Below, one piece after another: positions 12,431 to 22,899 of a DNA stretch of 64,000 nt (its first letter is position 1; the number at the start of each line of letters is the position of its first letter). Under the pieces are notes generated by a model that saw only the letters and a list, made by a program, of their open reading frames with translations, had not been told where the DNA came from and ran no database searches. The DNA is from Dictyophora rubrovolvata (Eukaryota > Basidiomycota > Agaricomycetes > Phallales > Phallaceae), in assembly GCA_029959195.1 (NCBI GenBank), contig CP114123.1, positions 248,001-312,000 on the forward strand, in the 5' to 3' direction. Position numbers and translations under genes: made by a program.

Positions 12431-12916
12431 ACATGTCATCTTCTGAATCACTTTTGTGACAAGCTCAATAACCAAGCTTTAAGCTGTTTTCTTGTTTTAA
12501 GGTTCTATCTCCGTCTACGTCTTTTACAAATTACAAGAAAATGTATGTCTCAAATGTTGATCGAGCTTGAACGCGGTCGACTTCCTTGCTTTATGATCTT
12601 CTCATTGCACTTCTGAAATAAAGTCGTTCTATACACATGATTCCAGATGTAACGTAAGGTCTCTTGCACATGTCTAAAGGATCACTCTTTCCTCAGACTT
12701 GAATGCCGCACACTTGATCTTTTTGATATAATATGATACTCCGTGAAGATTCGAAATGATAATAAAGCGCCTCATAGCTGGAGCATTTCATGCTCTATGC
12801 TATACGTCTCCACGCGGTGCAGTGAATAATAATCCAATCAATAATTGATTACTTTGTTAGTATAATTCACCTAATTGGCATTCTTGATCGCGGTTATATG
12901 GGTCTTGTTTTCTTCA

Positions 12917-12925
12917 TATAAAAGG
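12917..12925 (+). promoter_or_regulatory. TATA box of the truncated PTR2 copy
   Basis: TATAAAAGG 63 nt upstream of the ATG at 12980. It corresponds to the TATAAAAG box of the intact PTR2 gene at 17296-17303, so the promoter was duplicated together with exon 1. Confidence 0.65.
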
Positions 12926-12979
12926 AGTGCAGGGTAAGAATGGAGGTTTTCTTTCCTCCTTCCCTTAACACACATCAAA

Positions 12980-13318
12980 ATGACCGTCGCGCGAGGAAAT
13001 GAATTCGCCAATTTTGAAGGTAATCTAGATGGCCCACGACATGTATCCGTGCACGGTTATGAAAAACGGACCATGTGCGTTGGTGACGTTGACGATCAAG
13101 TCGCCGCCGTTCATGCGAGTCGGGACGAGGAAGAGGAGGAAGACATTGTGATTTATGGAGAGAATGTCGAGTTTCCTAGCGAAGAGGAGATTGCGACTCT
13201 TACACATGTTGCGGATAAAATCCCGATCGGTGCGTTTGCTATTGTTAGTATAGTGGAGCTCTGCGAGAGATTTGCATACTATGGTGGGTATCAATGGTCG
13301 AGGATGACACCCCGATTA
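12980..13318 (+). pseudogene. 5'-truncated duplicate of PTR2 (promoter plus exon 1 only)
   Basis: The segment encodes the PTR2 N-terminus: MTVARGNE, an acidic stretch with a five-Glu run, the EEIATL segment and ELCERFAYYG, closely matching exon 1 of the intact gene at 17354-17642. After the conserved exon border (TATG|gtgggt) the first 30 nt of intron 1 are still similar (caatggtcgag-a/g-atgac), then the sequence changes at about 13305-13319 into the start of unit D. All transmembrane exons of a PTR transporter are missing. If still transcribed from its intact TATA promoter it could give only a short polypeptide of about 120 aa, reading into unit D until a stop at 13349-13351. It marks the breakpoint of the tandem duplication. 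Confidence 0.85.
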
Positions 13319-14769
13319 CCTTCGAGGATAATCTGTTTTCCGTCGAATTGAACTTGAAAACTTGATACGCACTCCGAACGCATCGGGATCTTGTAACTGT
13401 CTTCCTTTAGACTCACCCAAGTAAGTGGAACGGAACTTCCTTCGTTTAATTTTCTTCAAGCGATCCCAGACCGCAGCCCTGGAGTTATTGAAATGTACGA
13501 TTGGAGAATCATTAGGCCCAAATAACTGCAAACTTGGCACCATATATGCACAGCATTATTCAATCGAATAACGATTATTCACATGTCGAACACGCACCAC
13601 AAACGTTTCTTTCTTCATCGGCTCCCAGACCAAACGTTTATGTATTGAAACGAGAAACGATGACTTTTAAACAATTGCAATCGCTTGCGAATAGAAGTTA
13701 TCGCAATACTATATCTGATTAGTAACAATTGAGGCGTGACTTGAAAGAGGGAAAACAAAGGGTGACGTACGGGTAGACTATACAATAGAAGCTCGGTGAA
13801 AAACAATGTAAGGTACAGCTTATACAATCGCTTCTCAGCCAAAGTCAAATTAGGTCGATAAACCGCGCCAACCTCCCCGCTTTCTCAATTATCTCGGCAT
13901 ATACGCGTGGAGCATCTTCCCTTGAATTTAATGTGGGGTAAATACACGTTGACGCAATATCGTACTAGAATTCACATACGTATTAATATATCCATTCCAT
14001 TTTGCATGACGAGCGAACATTGCATACAGTTACGAACGGAAGTCTCCATTAATCTGTATATCACCTCCGATATCACTTGCCTTTCTGTTTCAAGATTAAG
14101 ACGTTTGGACTATCCTTCATTATGACCAGACCACTGCCGCCAACAGATATATCTCGTAACCCACTCCCAATCAGTCGTCTACATTTTACAGGTTCTTACC
14201 GGTACTCGCAAATTTTCTATCTGTGTTGGCGACGCCGACAAGCTGGAAAAGGCGCGGAACATGGAAAATACCACAAGACGCAGCCCGCGTATGTCGCTTG
14301 TAACGGCACGAAGTAAAGTCCGATCTTGGGTATGTTTGCTCTTTAATTAGCCGATATCATAAAAGTGTGATATGCCGCGCTCGCTTGTTGTGGAAGACTG
14401 CTAAGACTGCTAAAGGAAAGGAATCTCACTTTCACGTAAATATTCGAGAGAAGAAACTTGTCACTTGCCTCACCATTTCAATTGAATAAGGCTGTATGTA
14501 CACGGTGCTAGCTTGTTATTTTATCAATGAGTTAACGATGCCTCCGCTCGTATATTTCAATAGGTCCAGGGCCACAGTTCAAGTTCGCTTGAAAAAAAAT
14601 AAATTCATAAGAAGTTCCGTGAAGTTCCATGTTCGTCGATTTTGGCAGATGTCGACTTCTCAATTCAATATACTTGACTGTGATAAAATCGTACGCGAAA
14701 CTCGGGGATGTCTGCTGCATTTGGAACATATGTCTATGGCTTGGTACTATGCGAAAGCTAATATGGCTC
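13319..14769 (+). repeat. Amplified 5' flank, unit D
   Basis: Third copy of the upstream block. It starts abruptly inside former PTR2 intron 1 sequence with the gaggataatctgtttt word found in unit C at about 9866, and runs through the second copy of the captured exon to the TATA box of gene D. Confidence 0.8.
14192..14329 (+). pseudogene. Captured 138-nt exon-like fragment, copy in unit D
   Basis: Twin of the fragment at 10684-10821: same acceptor and donor, same length, and an open frame with KFSICVGDADKLEKARNMEN conserved. Differences fall mainly in the second half (T-R-R-S-P-R for T-G-W-G-P-R). Retention of the frame in both copies may reflect recent duplication rather than selection. Confidence 0.45.
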
Positions 14770-14778
14770 TATAAAAGG
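14770..14778 (+). promoter_or_regulatory. TATA box of copy D
   Basis: TATAAAAGG followed by the doubled aaaaggacagcg word, again 86 nt before the ATG (14856). Confidence 0.75.
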
Positions 14779-14855
14779 ACAGCGAAAAGGACAGCGGAAA
14801 TTTCATCCGTTCCTCAATCACCTCACACTTTACTTATTCACTTTTCTTCGCGATC

Positions 14856-15949
14856 ATGGTATTCACTAGGACTCTCGACATCAAACGGTACGTCCCACCA
14901 CTGTATAGATCTCATGAGCGCTCATCGTACAAAGTGGAGATGTTGGGGGAAAGCCCGTTACACTCTTGTTGTGTTTTCAAGTCCCCGATCCGTCGAGGTT
15001 GTACCATGACCAATTTTCCATAGCATGGAGGTAATAACTTTTCTTTATGACAAGCTTAATCTAATAAATTTCGTTCAGAGTTGCCAATTTCACAGGTGAT
15101 GGTATGCATCATAAAGTATTTCTATGTCGATTACATGATGCTAACCGTGTCTTTTGTGACAGCACATGAAGAGATCCGTTCCGTCTATATAAGCCAGTAT
15201 GTGTTCCATTGCAATTGTATATTGAGAGCGATCTAATCGAGCTGAAACTAGACTTTTCATCGCTGTTCCTCAAATAACCAGCGGCGGCCACGTCAAGCCA
15301 ACCACGTGGATAGAAATCAATGTGGGTTTTGTTGATTCACGCAACGTCTATTTGACTACAATTCAATATTATTACTAGCCTGGTCAACAGACAACTCTTG
15401 AGGAAAAAGGCTCGGGCGTTGGTTTCACGGTGAGGGTCCACAAACGATCTGTCCAGCTTGAAGTCGATATCAATAACTGGTATGATTTACAGAACCCGGT
15501 TCTAGGGACTCCTAACCTTATAATCGCTGAGAACCACACACAATATAAACAAGGTTTGAGTCTAGGTATGGCTTTCTATTCCGTTATCATCTTTCAATGG
15601 ATAGCTTCCATACTACGTACCACCAGGTATTGTTGAAGGGACAGATAATGCCGTACCCCTTCTTTACTTCCCCGACATCAAGTATGCCATTACCCTTTAT
15701 TCACCTGGACCGAATATTTACTTCATCCTTAGATCGGGATACAGCCTCAGCGTCGAGTTCACACCTGTGGTACAAGCATACGTAATTTCCGGTTATCAGG
15801 AATTGTCCATTTTGAGAGGTGATATCGAAGGGAGGAAACCAATTTGGATCCAGGATTTAACGGAACTACAAGACACGACCAACTGGGTGTTCAAGAGAGA
15901 TTTCGAAACTGGGGAATACACCATTGTCAGCGATGCACTTGTTGAATAA
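14856..15949 (+). CDS. Family copy D, about 184 aa, unknown function
   Basis: Exons: 14856-14887, 15079-15101, 15163-15196, 15252-15321, 15379-15429, 15493-15565, 15627-15681, 15733-15949 (555 nt including TAA). All introns are GT-AG and the spliced frame is open from MVFTRTLDIKR to DALVE. Shared family blocks: a V-A-x-FTG segment after exon 1, PQITSGGHVKP, a PGQQTTLE segment at the start of exon 5, then EFTPVVQAYVISGYQE, W-I-QDL and a N-W-V-F-K segment. There is no signal peptide, no transmembrane helix and few cysteines. The first intron (about 190 nt) is much longer than the others and itself conserved, so it may hold regulatory sequence. The function is unknown. The gene is immediately followed by the PTR2 promoter region. 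Confidence 0.82.
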
Positions 15950-16296
15950 ACATGTCATCTTCTAAATCACTCTTGACAAGTTCAATAACCAAGCTTTGAG
16001 CTGTTTTCTTGTTTTTTTTTTTTTTTTCAAGTTCCATCTCCATCCTACGTCTTTTACATATAACAAAAAATTGTATGTCTCAAATGTTGACCAAGCCTGA
16101 ACGCTGTCGACTTTTCTTGTTTTCTTGTTTTATGATCTTCCCGTTGCAGTTTTGAAATAAAGTCGTTTCTATACACACGATTCCAGATGTAACGTAAGGT
16201 CTCTTGCACGTGTCTAAAGGACCACACGCTTCCTTCAGACTTGAATGCCGCACACCGTACAGAATCAAATTAGTATCGAGTATGTGCTAAACCATG

Positions 16297-16401
16297 GTAT
16301 CGTACCCCATGAAGATGCGAAATAATAATAAAACGCCTCATAGCTGGAGCATGAAACGCTCCATCCGAGTCCAATACGTCTCCATGGGGTACAGTGGATA
16401 C
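16297..16401. mobile_element. 105-bp foldback element near the PTR2 promoter
   Basis: Terminal inverted repeats: GTATC plus GTACCCCATG on the left (16297-16311) and CATGGGGTAC plus GATAC on the right (16383-16401). An inner hairpin GGAGC/GCTCC lies at 16346-16362. A diverged version with weakened arms lies at about 12735-12830 in the duplicated copy. It is too small to code; the structure fits a MITE-like or hairpin insertion that predates the duplication. Confidence 0.5.
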
Positions 16402-16840
16402 GAATAATTTCATGAATCGTCCATTCTTTTTCACGTAATGCACAGCCGATAAGAAAGGCGCATATTCTCGGTTCGTAATGTCATCCTTTCAGAAGGTTTA
16501 AAAAGATTTTTTAACACTGAACGGATGTTGCGTGTAACATAAATACACACGCACTTTTTTTTTTCCGCTTTGACAATACTAGTACCAAGTCCGAATTCGT
16601 TGGATTATAAGCTTCCCGCCGCCAGGGACGTCGTGACGTCGTCGTCTCAATTTTCAAATTGCATCCACGTGTATCAGTGATGCGAAAAATCAGAATATTG
16701 GATTATATAGACCCATATGAAGTTACATAGCCTGTGGCAGGTAGTCTCGACTCTCGACTCTCAACTCTCCGTAGGCATATTGAACAATTTGGTGACCATG
16801 GGAAACGACAACACCACACTAACCCCACACGGATCCACAA

Positions 16841-16866
16841 GATCATATCATATCATATCATATCAA
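16841..16866. repeat. Short atatc microsatellite
   Basis: About five tandem copies of the pentamer catat/atatc in the PTR2 upstream region. Confidence 0.7.
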
Positions 16867-17086
16867 CGATCGATTCCGTGATCTGCATGTGATTTTCGGA
16901 AGCGGGGCCGGGTAAATGAATTTTCTTGGCAGGTTTTATTGATTGTTGATTGGACGTTTCAACTATAGTTATAGTCAATACGTGTTACGTGCTGGTGCTG
17001 GTTGTTGGCTGGTTCCGGTGGATATCGGTGATTTACAAGGTTCTGAAACTGCGACGTACTGAAGCGTACTGACTTGTTTTAAGATC

Positions 17087-17109
17087 CGAGGTTCGAGGTC
17101 CGAACCTCG
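17087..17109. other. Perfect 9-bp inverted repeat upstream of PTR2
   Basis: CGAGGTTCG and CGAACCTCG arms around a 5-nt loop, 267 nt upstream of the PTR2 start. It could be a dyad operator-like site or a chance hairpin. Confidence 0.35.
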
Positions 17110-17353
17110 AAACGCGATGTGCCTGTACAACAATGCAAGAACCAGAAGCGTTCTTCTAAACTTTAAAAGAGCCATCTATCTATGCCGCCACGTGGTGCAG
17201 TGGATATTCTGACTTGGCTAGTACAGTTCACCCAATGGGTATTCTTTTTATCGCGGTCATGTGGGTTCTTGCCTTGTCCGTCCCCTTCATATGCATATAA
17301 AAGAAGTGCGGAGTAAGAATGGGCCGGGGTTTTCTTTCTTCCTTAACGCACCA

Positions 17354-19655
17354 ATGGCAGTCGCTCGAGGAATTGAAGTCGCCAATGTTGAAGGTAATCT
17401 CGACGTCCCACGACGTGTATCTGTGCACGGTGATGAAAAACGGTCCATGTTCGTTGATGACGTTGACGATCATCAAATCGCCACCGTCCATGCTCGCGAG
17501 GAAGACATTGCAATTTACGGAGAGAATGTCGAGTTTCCTAGTGAAGAGGAGATCGCGACTCTTAGACGTGTTGCGGATAAAATTCCGATCAGTGCGTTTA
17601 CTATTGTTATAGTGGAGCTCTGTGAGAGATTTGCATACTATGGTGAGTTGTCAATGGTCGAGAATGACAACAGCTCTGACTGACTGAAACTTCTCAAGGA
17701 CTCTCTGGACCATTTCAAAACTATCTTCAAAATCCACTTCCACCCGGTTCTTCGACGGGTGCACCACCCAACGGCGACGCAGGAACAGCAGGGGCACTCA
17801 ATCGCGGTCAAACCGCCGCAACAGGACTCCAAAACATGTTTTCTTTTCTCGCGTACATTACTCCGATATTCGGCGGTATAATAGCAGACGCCAAATGGGG
17901 GCGGTACAAGACCATCTCCGTCTTTTGCGTCGTGTATATCACAGGGCTGCTTATTATATTTGTGACGTCGTTGCCTGGCCCGTTGAGACACGGCGCTGGG
18001 TTTGCAGGGTGGATCGTCGGTGCTATCGTCGTCGCCATCGGGACGGGTGGAATCAAAAGCAATGTCTCTCCACTCGTTGCAGATCAGTATCGTAAAACGC
18101 GAATGTTCATACGCGTTATCCCATCAACCGGAGAACGCGTCATTGTCGATCCGAACGTGACTATAACCCGAATCTACAACCTTTTTTACTGGTGCATCAA
18201 CGTTGGCTCGCTGTCTGCCATCGCTACGACCGAGCTGGAACACAATGTCGGATTCTGGGCTGCGTTTTTGTTGCCTGCTGTGGTGTTTTTGGGGACTCCG
18301 ATTGTGTTGATTAGTGCGAGGCGGACGTATCATAAAGTGCCGCCTAGAGGATCGGTTGTGGTGGAGACATTCCGGGTCAGTGCGATTGCGCTGAGAGGGT
18401 TTTGGAGTCATCCTGTTCGGTATTGGAGGGAAAGTCGCGTCACGGGGTTGTGGAATCGGGCCAAGCCTTCGTACGTACGGAATAGATGGATTACTTGGGG
18501 TGCGTAGTACGGCTATAGTAAATGTGTAACGCCTTAACTTAATGCGATTGCCAGATGACGCGTTTGTGGACGAAGTCAAACGAACAGCCAAGGCGTGCCA
18601 GATATTCCTCTTTTTCCCCGCAAGTCCTCTTTATCTCCTTCCTTAATCTCCCTGCTAACCCCCCACCCTACTCTAGCTCTATTGGATCTCATACAATCAA
18701 CTGACAACGAACCTCGTCTCGATGGCGGCAGACATGTCACTCCACGGAACACCAAATGACTTGTTCCAGAACTTTGACCCCATCGCATTGATCATCTTCA
18801 TTCCCGTGTGTTTATCTCTCTCTCCAATTCAAAACTTTGCCCGCCGCTCTTACACCCTACCCTTCCTCCCCGTTTCTAGATAATGGATATACTCGTGTAT
18901 CCCGGTCTCCGCAGAATAGGATTCGTCGCACGTCCCGTATTCAGGATATGGCTCGGGTTCATATTCGGTGCTGCTGCAATGGTTTATTCCGCCGTTTTAC
19001 AACACTTTATATACAAAACAAACCCGTGCGGCGATTTCGCGTCGAATTGTACGGATGCGAATGGCAATGCGACGCCTTCGACGATTAGCGTGTGGGTTCA
19101 AGTGCCCGCGTATGTTTTAATTGCGATTAGTGAGATTTTTGCTTCTATCACTGGGTGCGTTAATTCCGAGTTTTTTTTTTATCGCAAATGAGAGCTTACT
19201 TTCTGAGATAGACTTGAATACGCGTATAATAAAGCACCGAAACGGATGAAATCGCTCGTTATGGCTTGTTTCCTGTTCACCACCGCAATCGGAAACGTAA
19301 ATATTAAATACGCACCTCTCCCTTCCTCTCTTGCCCTAATGACCATTTATTCCAGGCACTCAACGCGTCTTTGTCGGCAGTAGCTGTAGACCCGAAACTA
19401 GTAGGCAATTATGCTGGAATTGGGATTGCCACGTTCATTGCTGGAATGGTGTTTTATGGGTTGTTCCGTAAGCGGGATAGACAAGGTAAGGAAGAGGTTT
19501 TAGTTTTGTCAAAGCGCAGGGCTGAATGGGTTTTTTTATTATTAGAGGAGAAGGAGAATCTTATTGGGACTGGGAAGAGGTATGAGGATAGTGGTGAGAC
19601 TTTGACTAGGGGTGATGTGGGCACAGTGGCGCCGGTGGAGAAAGAGCGGGTTTAG
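17354..19655 (+). CDS. PTR2: PTR2-family proton/oligopeptide transporter
   Basis: Di/tripeptide:proton symporter of the POT/PTR family, expected in the plasma membrane, importing small peptides as nitrogen source. Eight exons: 17354-17642, 17699-18499, 18555-18619, 18677-18805, 18880-19154, 19212-19296, 19356-19485, 19546-19655; 1884 nt, 627 aa, close to the usual 580-620 aa of fungal PTR2. Key blocks: ELCERFAYYG then LSGPFQNYLQ near residue 100; GGIIADAKWGRYKTI (PTR2 signature 1); IGTGGIKSNVSPLVADQY; FYWCINVGSLSAIAT (signature 2 region); a Y-W-I-SYNQL segment; and the C-terminal SEIFASITGLEYAYNKAP. The acidic N-terminal 90 residues are cytosolic. Intron 3 has a GC donor (gcaagt at 18620). 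The last intron (19486-19545) is inferred from gtaagg and a T-rich acceptor; without it the protein is 20 residues longer. A TATAAAAG box is at 17296-17303. The upstream duplicate of exon 1 is described separately. Confidence 0.93.
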
Positions 19656-19722
19656 AGTTGCGCGCGACTTTGCACGATTTGCTAGTAATAATTTTTTTGG
19701 AGTTAATTTGGCTTGGCAGAGA

Positions 19723-19795
19723 ACTTTTTCAAGCGACGTTTTAATTTGTCTGTATATATACAATCAGTTCCGTGAACTTGGCGATGAGCGAGTGA
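19723..19795 (+). repeat. Promoter-like module, copy a
   Basis: First of three copies of a roughly 65-nt module of the form ttcaagcg[gt]cgt-[ct]t-[ca]aa-tt-g, a TATATATA-like run, agttcc, then aactTGGCGA. Other copies are at 23585-23645 and 27091-27155. In copies a and b it is followed about 100 nt later by a gatggtct-n-gttgg|gtgagtat donor-like site. Confidence 0.5.
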
Positions 19796-19799
19796 AATT

Positions 19800-21140
19800 T
19801 TTTCTTTCTCAAAGGCAGATGCATAGTTGGATTGGTGACGTGGATGGTCTGTGTTGGGTGAGTATCATATCAAACCATATCCTTTTTTTCTTTCCATAAT
19901 GACGATAAATATGAGCATATCTCCAACTCCGTTTTCTTTATATACGCGGAGCTTGACGACTAATACTTTCTTCGGTGTTTTCTGAGATATATTACTTTGC
20001 TTCGACCCTCGTTTATGGCATCTTTTACTAATTGTGTCTTTTTCTTTAGTGTTTGATGGTATGCACAGCTTCCACTCTTCTTTTTCGTGCCGCCTTTAAA
20101 CTCTAATAGTATTCCCGGGACCGTTCACCAGGGCCTCAGACTGAACACGGCATATCAATTTTTTTCTTTCAGTCCCCTTGGCTCTCTGAAGTTTGAACAG
20201 TTGGCTCCGGTAGCTACCAGCCACTTACGAAGAGAAGTCTATCGCAAGAGTCTGTGAGAGGGGTATGCCCCAGCGCTCCAGCGCCCAGGCCGCCTGCAGC
20301 AGCGACAGGTTTTTTTTTTAGTCAGATGGATGTGGGCAGGTATTAGAACACGATTCAAAGAGAAACACGCACGTATGATTCTTCTTTCAACGATTTGTAT
20401 ATACAGCTAATATAAAGAAGACCGAGCTTAAAATTGTGCGTTGAAGCGCCTGAGACGTATATATTCTTCGAAACATAGGTTTGGATTGACATCCATCATC
20501 CAATTTTCAACGCTGAAGACTATCTTTCTTTCGATATGCATGCACGCCTTCATTTGTTTTATTTCTTCTGTTTCGAGAGTGACAATGCTTATTGCTTTGT
20601 TTCTCGTCCCATGAGACGTTCGCCAGGGCCCAGTGGCTTTTTTGCTCACAGATATTAGTAATAGATTGCACGACGCAAAGAAAAGATGGCTTGCGGTGAG
20701 TTTAACGTTTGTCATACAGTATATAGGCCGTTTAGTCGGGTCAACCAGAGAATCAACCCCGTTTTTTTCATGATTTGCTTTTCACTAAACCGGCGCACAG
20801 CACACATTATCAACGCTCCGCAAGATTTTTAACCTCCAAAATAGCGAAAACGCTCCGTGTTATAATGCCCTACTGACCGAGTGCCACAATATTATGTAAA
20901 TGGTAAATGTCTTTCGCTTTTTCCCCCCTACGCACCGATGTTTATGCACCCGATATTTCAGGTTAACTTGTCTGACCGTGACGGAGAGGATAACATCGAG
21001 ACAAGCCCTATGGGTGGGTTATATAAATAGTAATGTATTAGACACGCAACCGCTTTTCCACCACAAGTACATGACGACAATGCATCTATTTCACTATAAA
21101 CAGCTTTTTACCTTATACAGCAACGTTCCAGTCCCGTTCA
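19800..21140. other. Decayed, intron-like sequence downstream of PTR2
   Basis: No gene is supported. The stretch contains donor-like gtgagt and pyrimidine-rich acceptor-like tracts (for example at about 19861 and 20050) that recur around 23740-23930, including the pair aactccg.../gcggagctt versus aactctg.../gcggagtt. This suggests an old duplicated, now non-coding transcription unit. Confidence 0.35.
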
Positions 21141-21145
21141 GAACA

Positions 21146-22892
21146 TCATCTGCTAATCGACTCTGGACTAATCCCATCGTAATCGCTACTTCCATCATCT
21201 GCAGATGTGTCTTCCGGAGTAGCAAGCTCCACAGTAAAAGATTGGTGTACATGCTGGAGGACACTTTGAATTTGCAGGCTTGGTAAAGATATGCTGCTGG
21301 CTTGAATTTTCTTGGAATTACGACAGCGAAGATCCAATGTGAAATCGGCCACTATGATAGCTTCCAAACTCAATTATAATAAAAGTCAAAAGCTGTGATA
21401 AAGGTACATATGAATTGATTAAAAAAAAAAATAGCCTCACGCATTTTGGTAAATAGTTAAAGCTTGTACTGTTAATGTGTGGATGTCAAAGGTCGTCTGA
21501 TTGATTTGGAGTTGTCAAATTGAACAACTGATTTGAGTGCAAAAAGACGAGTTTTTACCGGTGGACCCAGGCCGATCTATTAGTAGGGAAGGTTTTTAAG
21601 TAGGTATTAATTCGACTTATTACTTAGAGACCTACATAAGACAAGGTTGTGGAAACAATGATAAGAAAGAACGACACAGCTTGAGAAAGTTACGATAATT
21701 CAATCTTGTTAATGTAGAAATCAAGTAAATTCCTACTGACATATAGCTGGATATCCGAGTCGTTTTTGTTAAACCTTATCAATAAATTTATTGTATTGAA
21801 ACTTACTTTGTACGAGGAATAGGGTAATAAGGCTACTGCCACTTTGGAATCCGGTTTCGCACTTCAATTTCCACATGCGCCACATCTTCCAGGAGCAAAC
21901 ACTAAATATAATGGAGTTTGTGAAAAAATTGATGGTCCCGATGACCCCGGCGAAGTAGGTCAAGATCCTTGTGTCAGCTAAAATATGTTACGTAGTATGG
22001 GTGGACCTGATTATTTATGAATGAACACAGAGCGTACCGTTGCTGAGAGTAATAGTAAAAAATGAGATAACCACTGGACAAGAAATAATTATGTACTAAC
22101 TTAAGAGAGCATCCAGAAAATACTATCGCCTCTGGTGAAAGAGTTGACATATCTTTTTATCACTATGATTCAATATTCTCTTACGGGATATCCTTAGCAT
22201 CAGTCCTGAGAGAAATCCAAGCCATAGCATGATTTTAATTCTGCCGCACAAGACATATGCTCGAGCTACTAGTAAACCTAAAATGTATAGATTGAACTGT
22301 TCAGTAGTACCATTATGCTAAAGAAAAATGAACAGACCTTGGACACCAATATAGGCCACGGCGGACATTGCATTTTCGATATCAGCAAGCGTATTACAGG
22401 TCCTTTAAATTGTATTACACAACCCGAGATATCAGAGATCGTGGGATTACCTGATATCTGACTTGAGGAAATTGATAACAATTATAATAATGAGGTATCG
22501 AACTGAAGAATATTCAGCTTACTAAAGAACTCCCCACGTCAAGCCATGTATTAAGTCCTTGATTGATCAGCATCCCATATCTTGCGAAGATGTAAAGCAA
22601 TGCGGGTAAACTAAACGACTTCCAGTTAAACCAGATGTTTCCAATTTCTTGTGGGAGGTTTAACAAGGTAGTATAGACAAGAAGTCCTGAGGTTCATCAT
22701 GAGGCTGATATCCACCTGATTTTAAAGGTCACTCACCCAGACAACTCATGCTTAACAAGCTGGAGAGGTAGCTGAAAGCGCATATTTAATTAGGTGATGC
22801 ACTAGTATGTTGTTGAAGGTAGACACATACCTTTCATAAACTTCCAAGATGAACAGATTGGTGACAAATTTGAATTCAGTTGTGCTGTTCAT
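21146..22892 (-). CDS. DUF6533-like seven-helix membrane protein
   Basis: Multi-exon minus-strand gene of the basidiomycete DUF6533 seven-transmembrane family, whose members resemble G-protein-coupled receptors but have no proven ligand. Recognised pieces in order: MNSTTEFKFVTNLFILEVYE (start 22892); LPQEIGNIWFNWKSFSLPAL with LLYIFARYGML (the E-x-x-x-IW...W DUF6533 hallmark); SDIR joined to TCNTLADIE; GLLVARAYVLCGRIK; ADTRILTYFAGVIGTINFF; TGFQSGSSLITLFLVQ; and a C-terminal soluble tail starting VADFTLDLRCRN and ending at the TGA at 21146-21148. Frames join through gt...ag introns, but the border after LFLVQ is uncertain: the acceptor at about 21740 must be chosen to avoid a stop. A decayed duplicate lies immediately to the right (24739-26100). 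Confidence 0.7.
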
Positions 22893-22899
22893 TCTATTA

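Noticed and set aside
15597-15785. Open frames starting K-G-Q-I-M-P-Y-P in the family genes
   Set aside because: They are in the wrong frame; the correct frame reads G-I-V-E-G and is followed by a further intron at 15682-15732. The open frame is a shadow.
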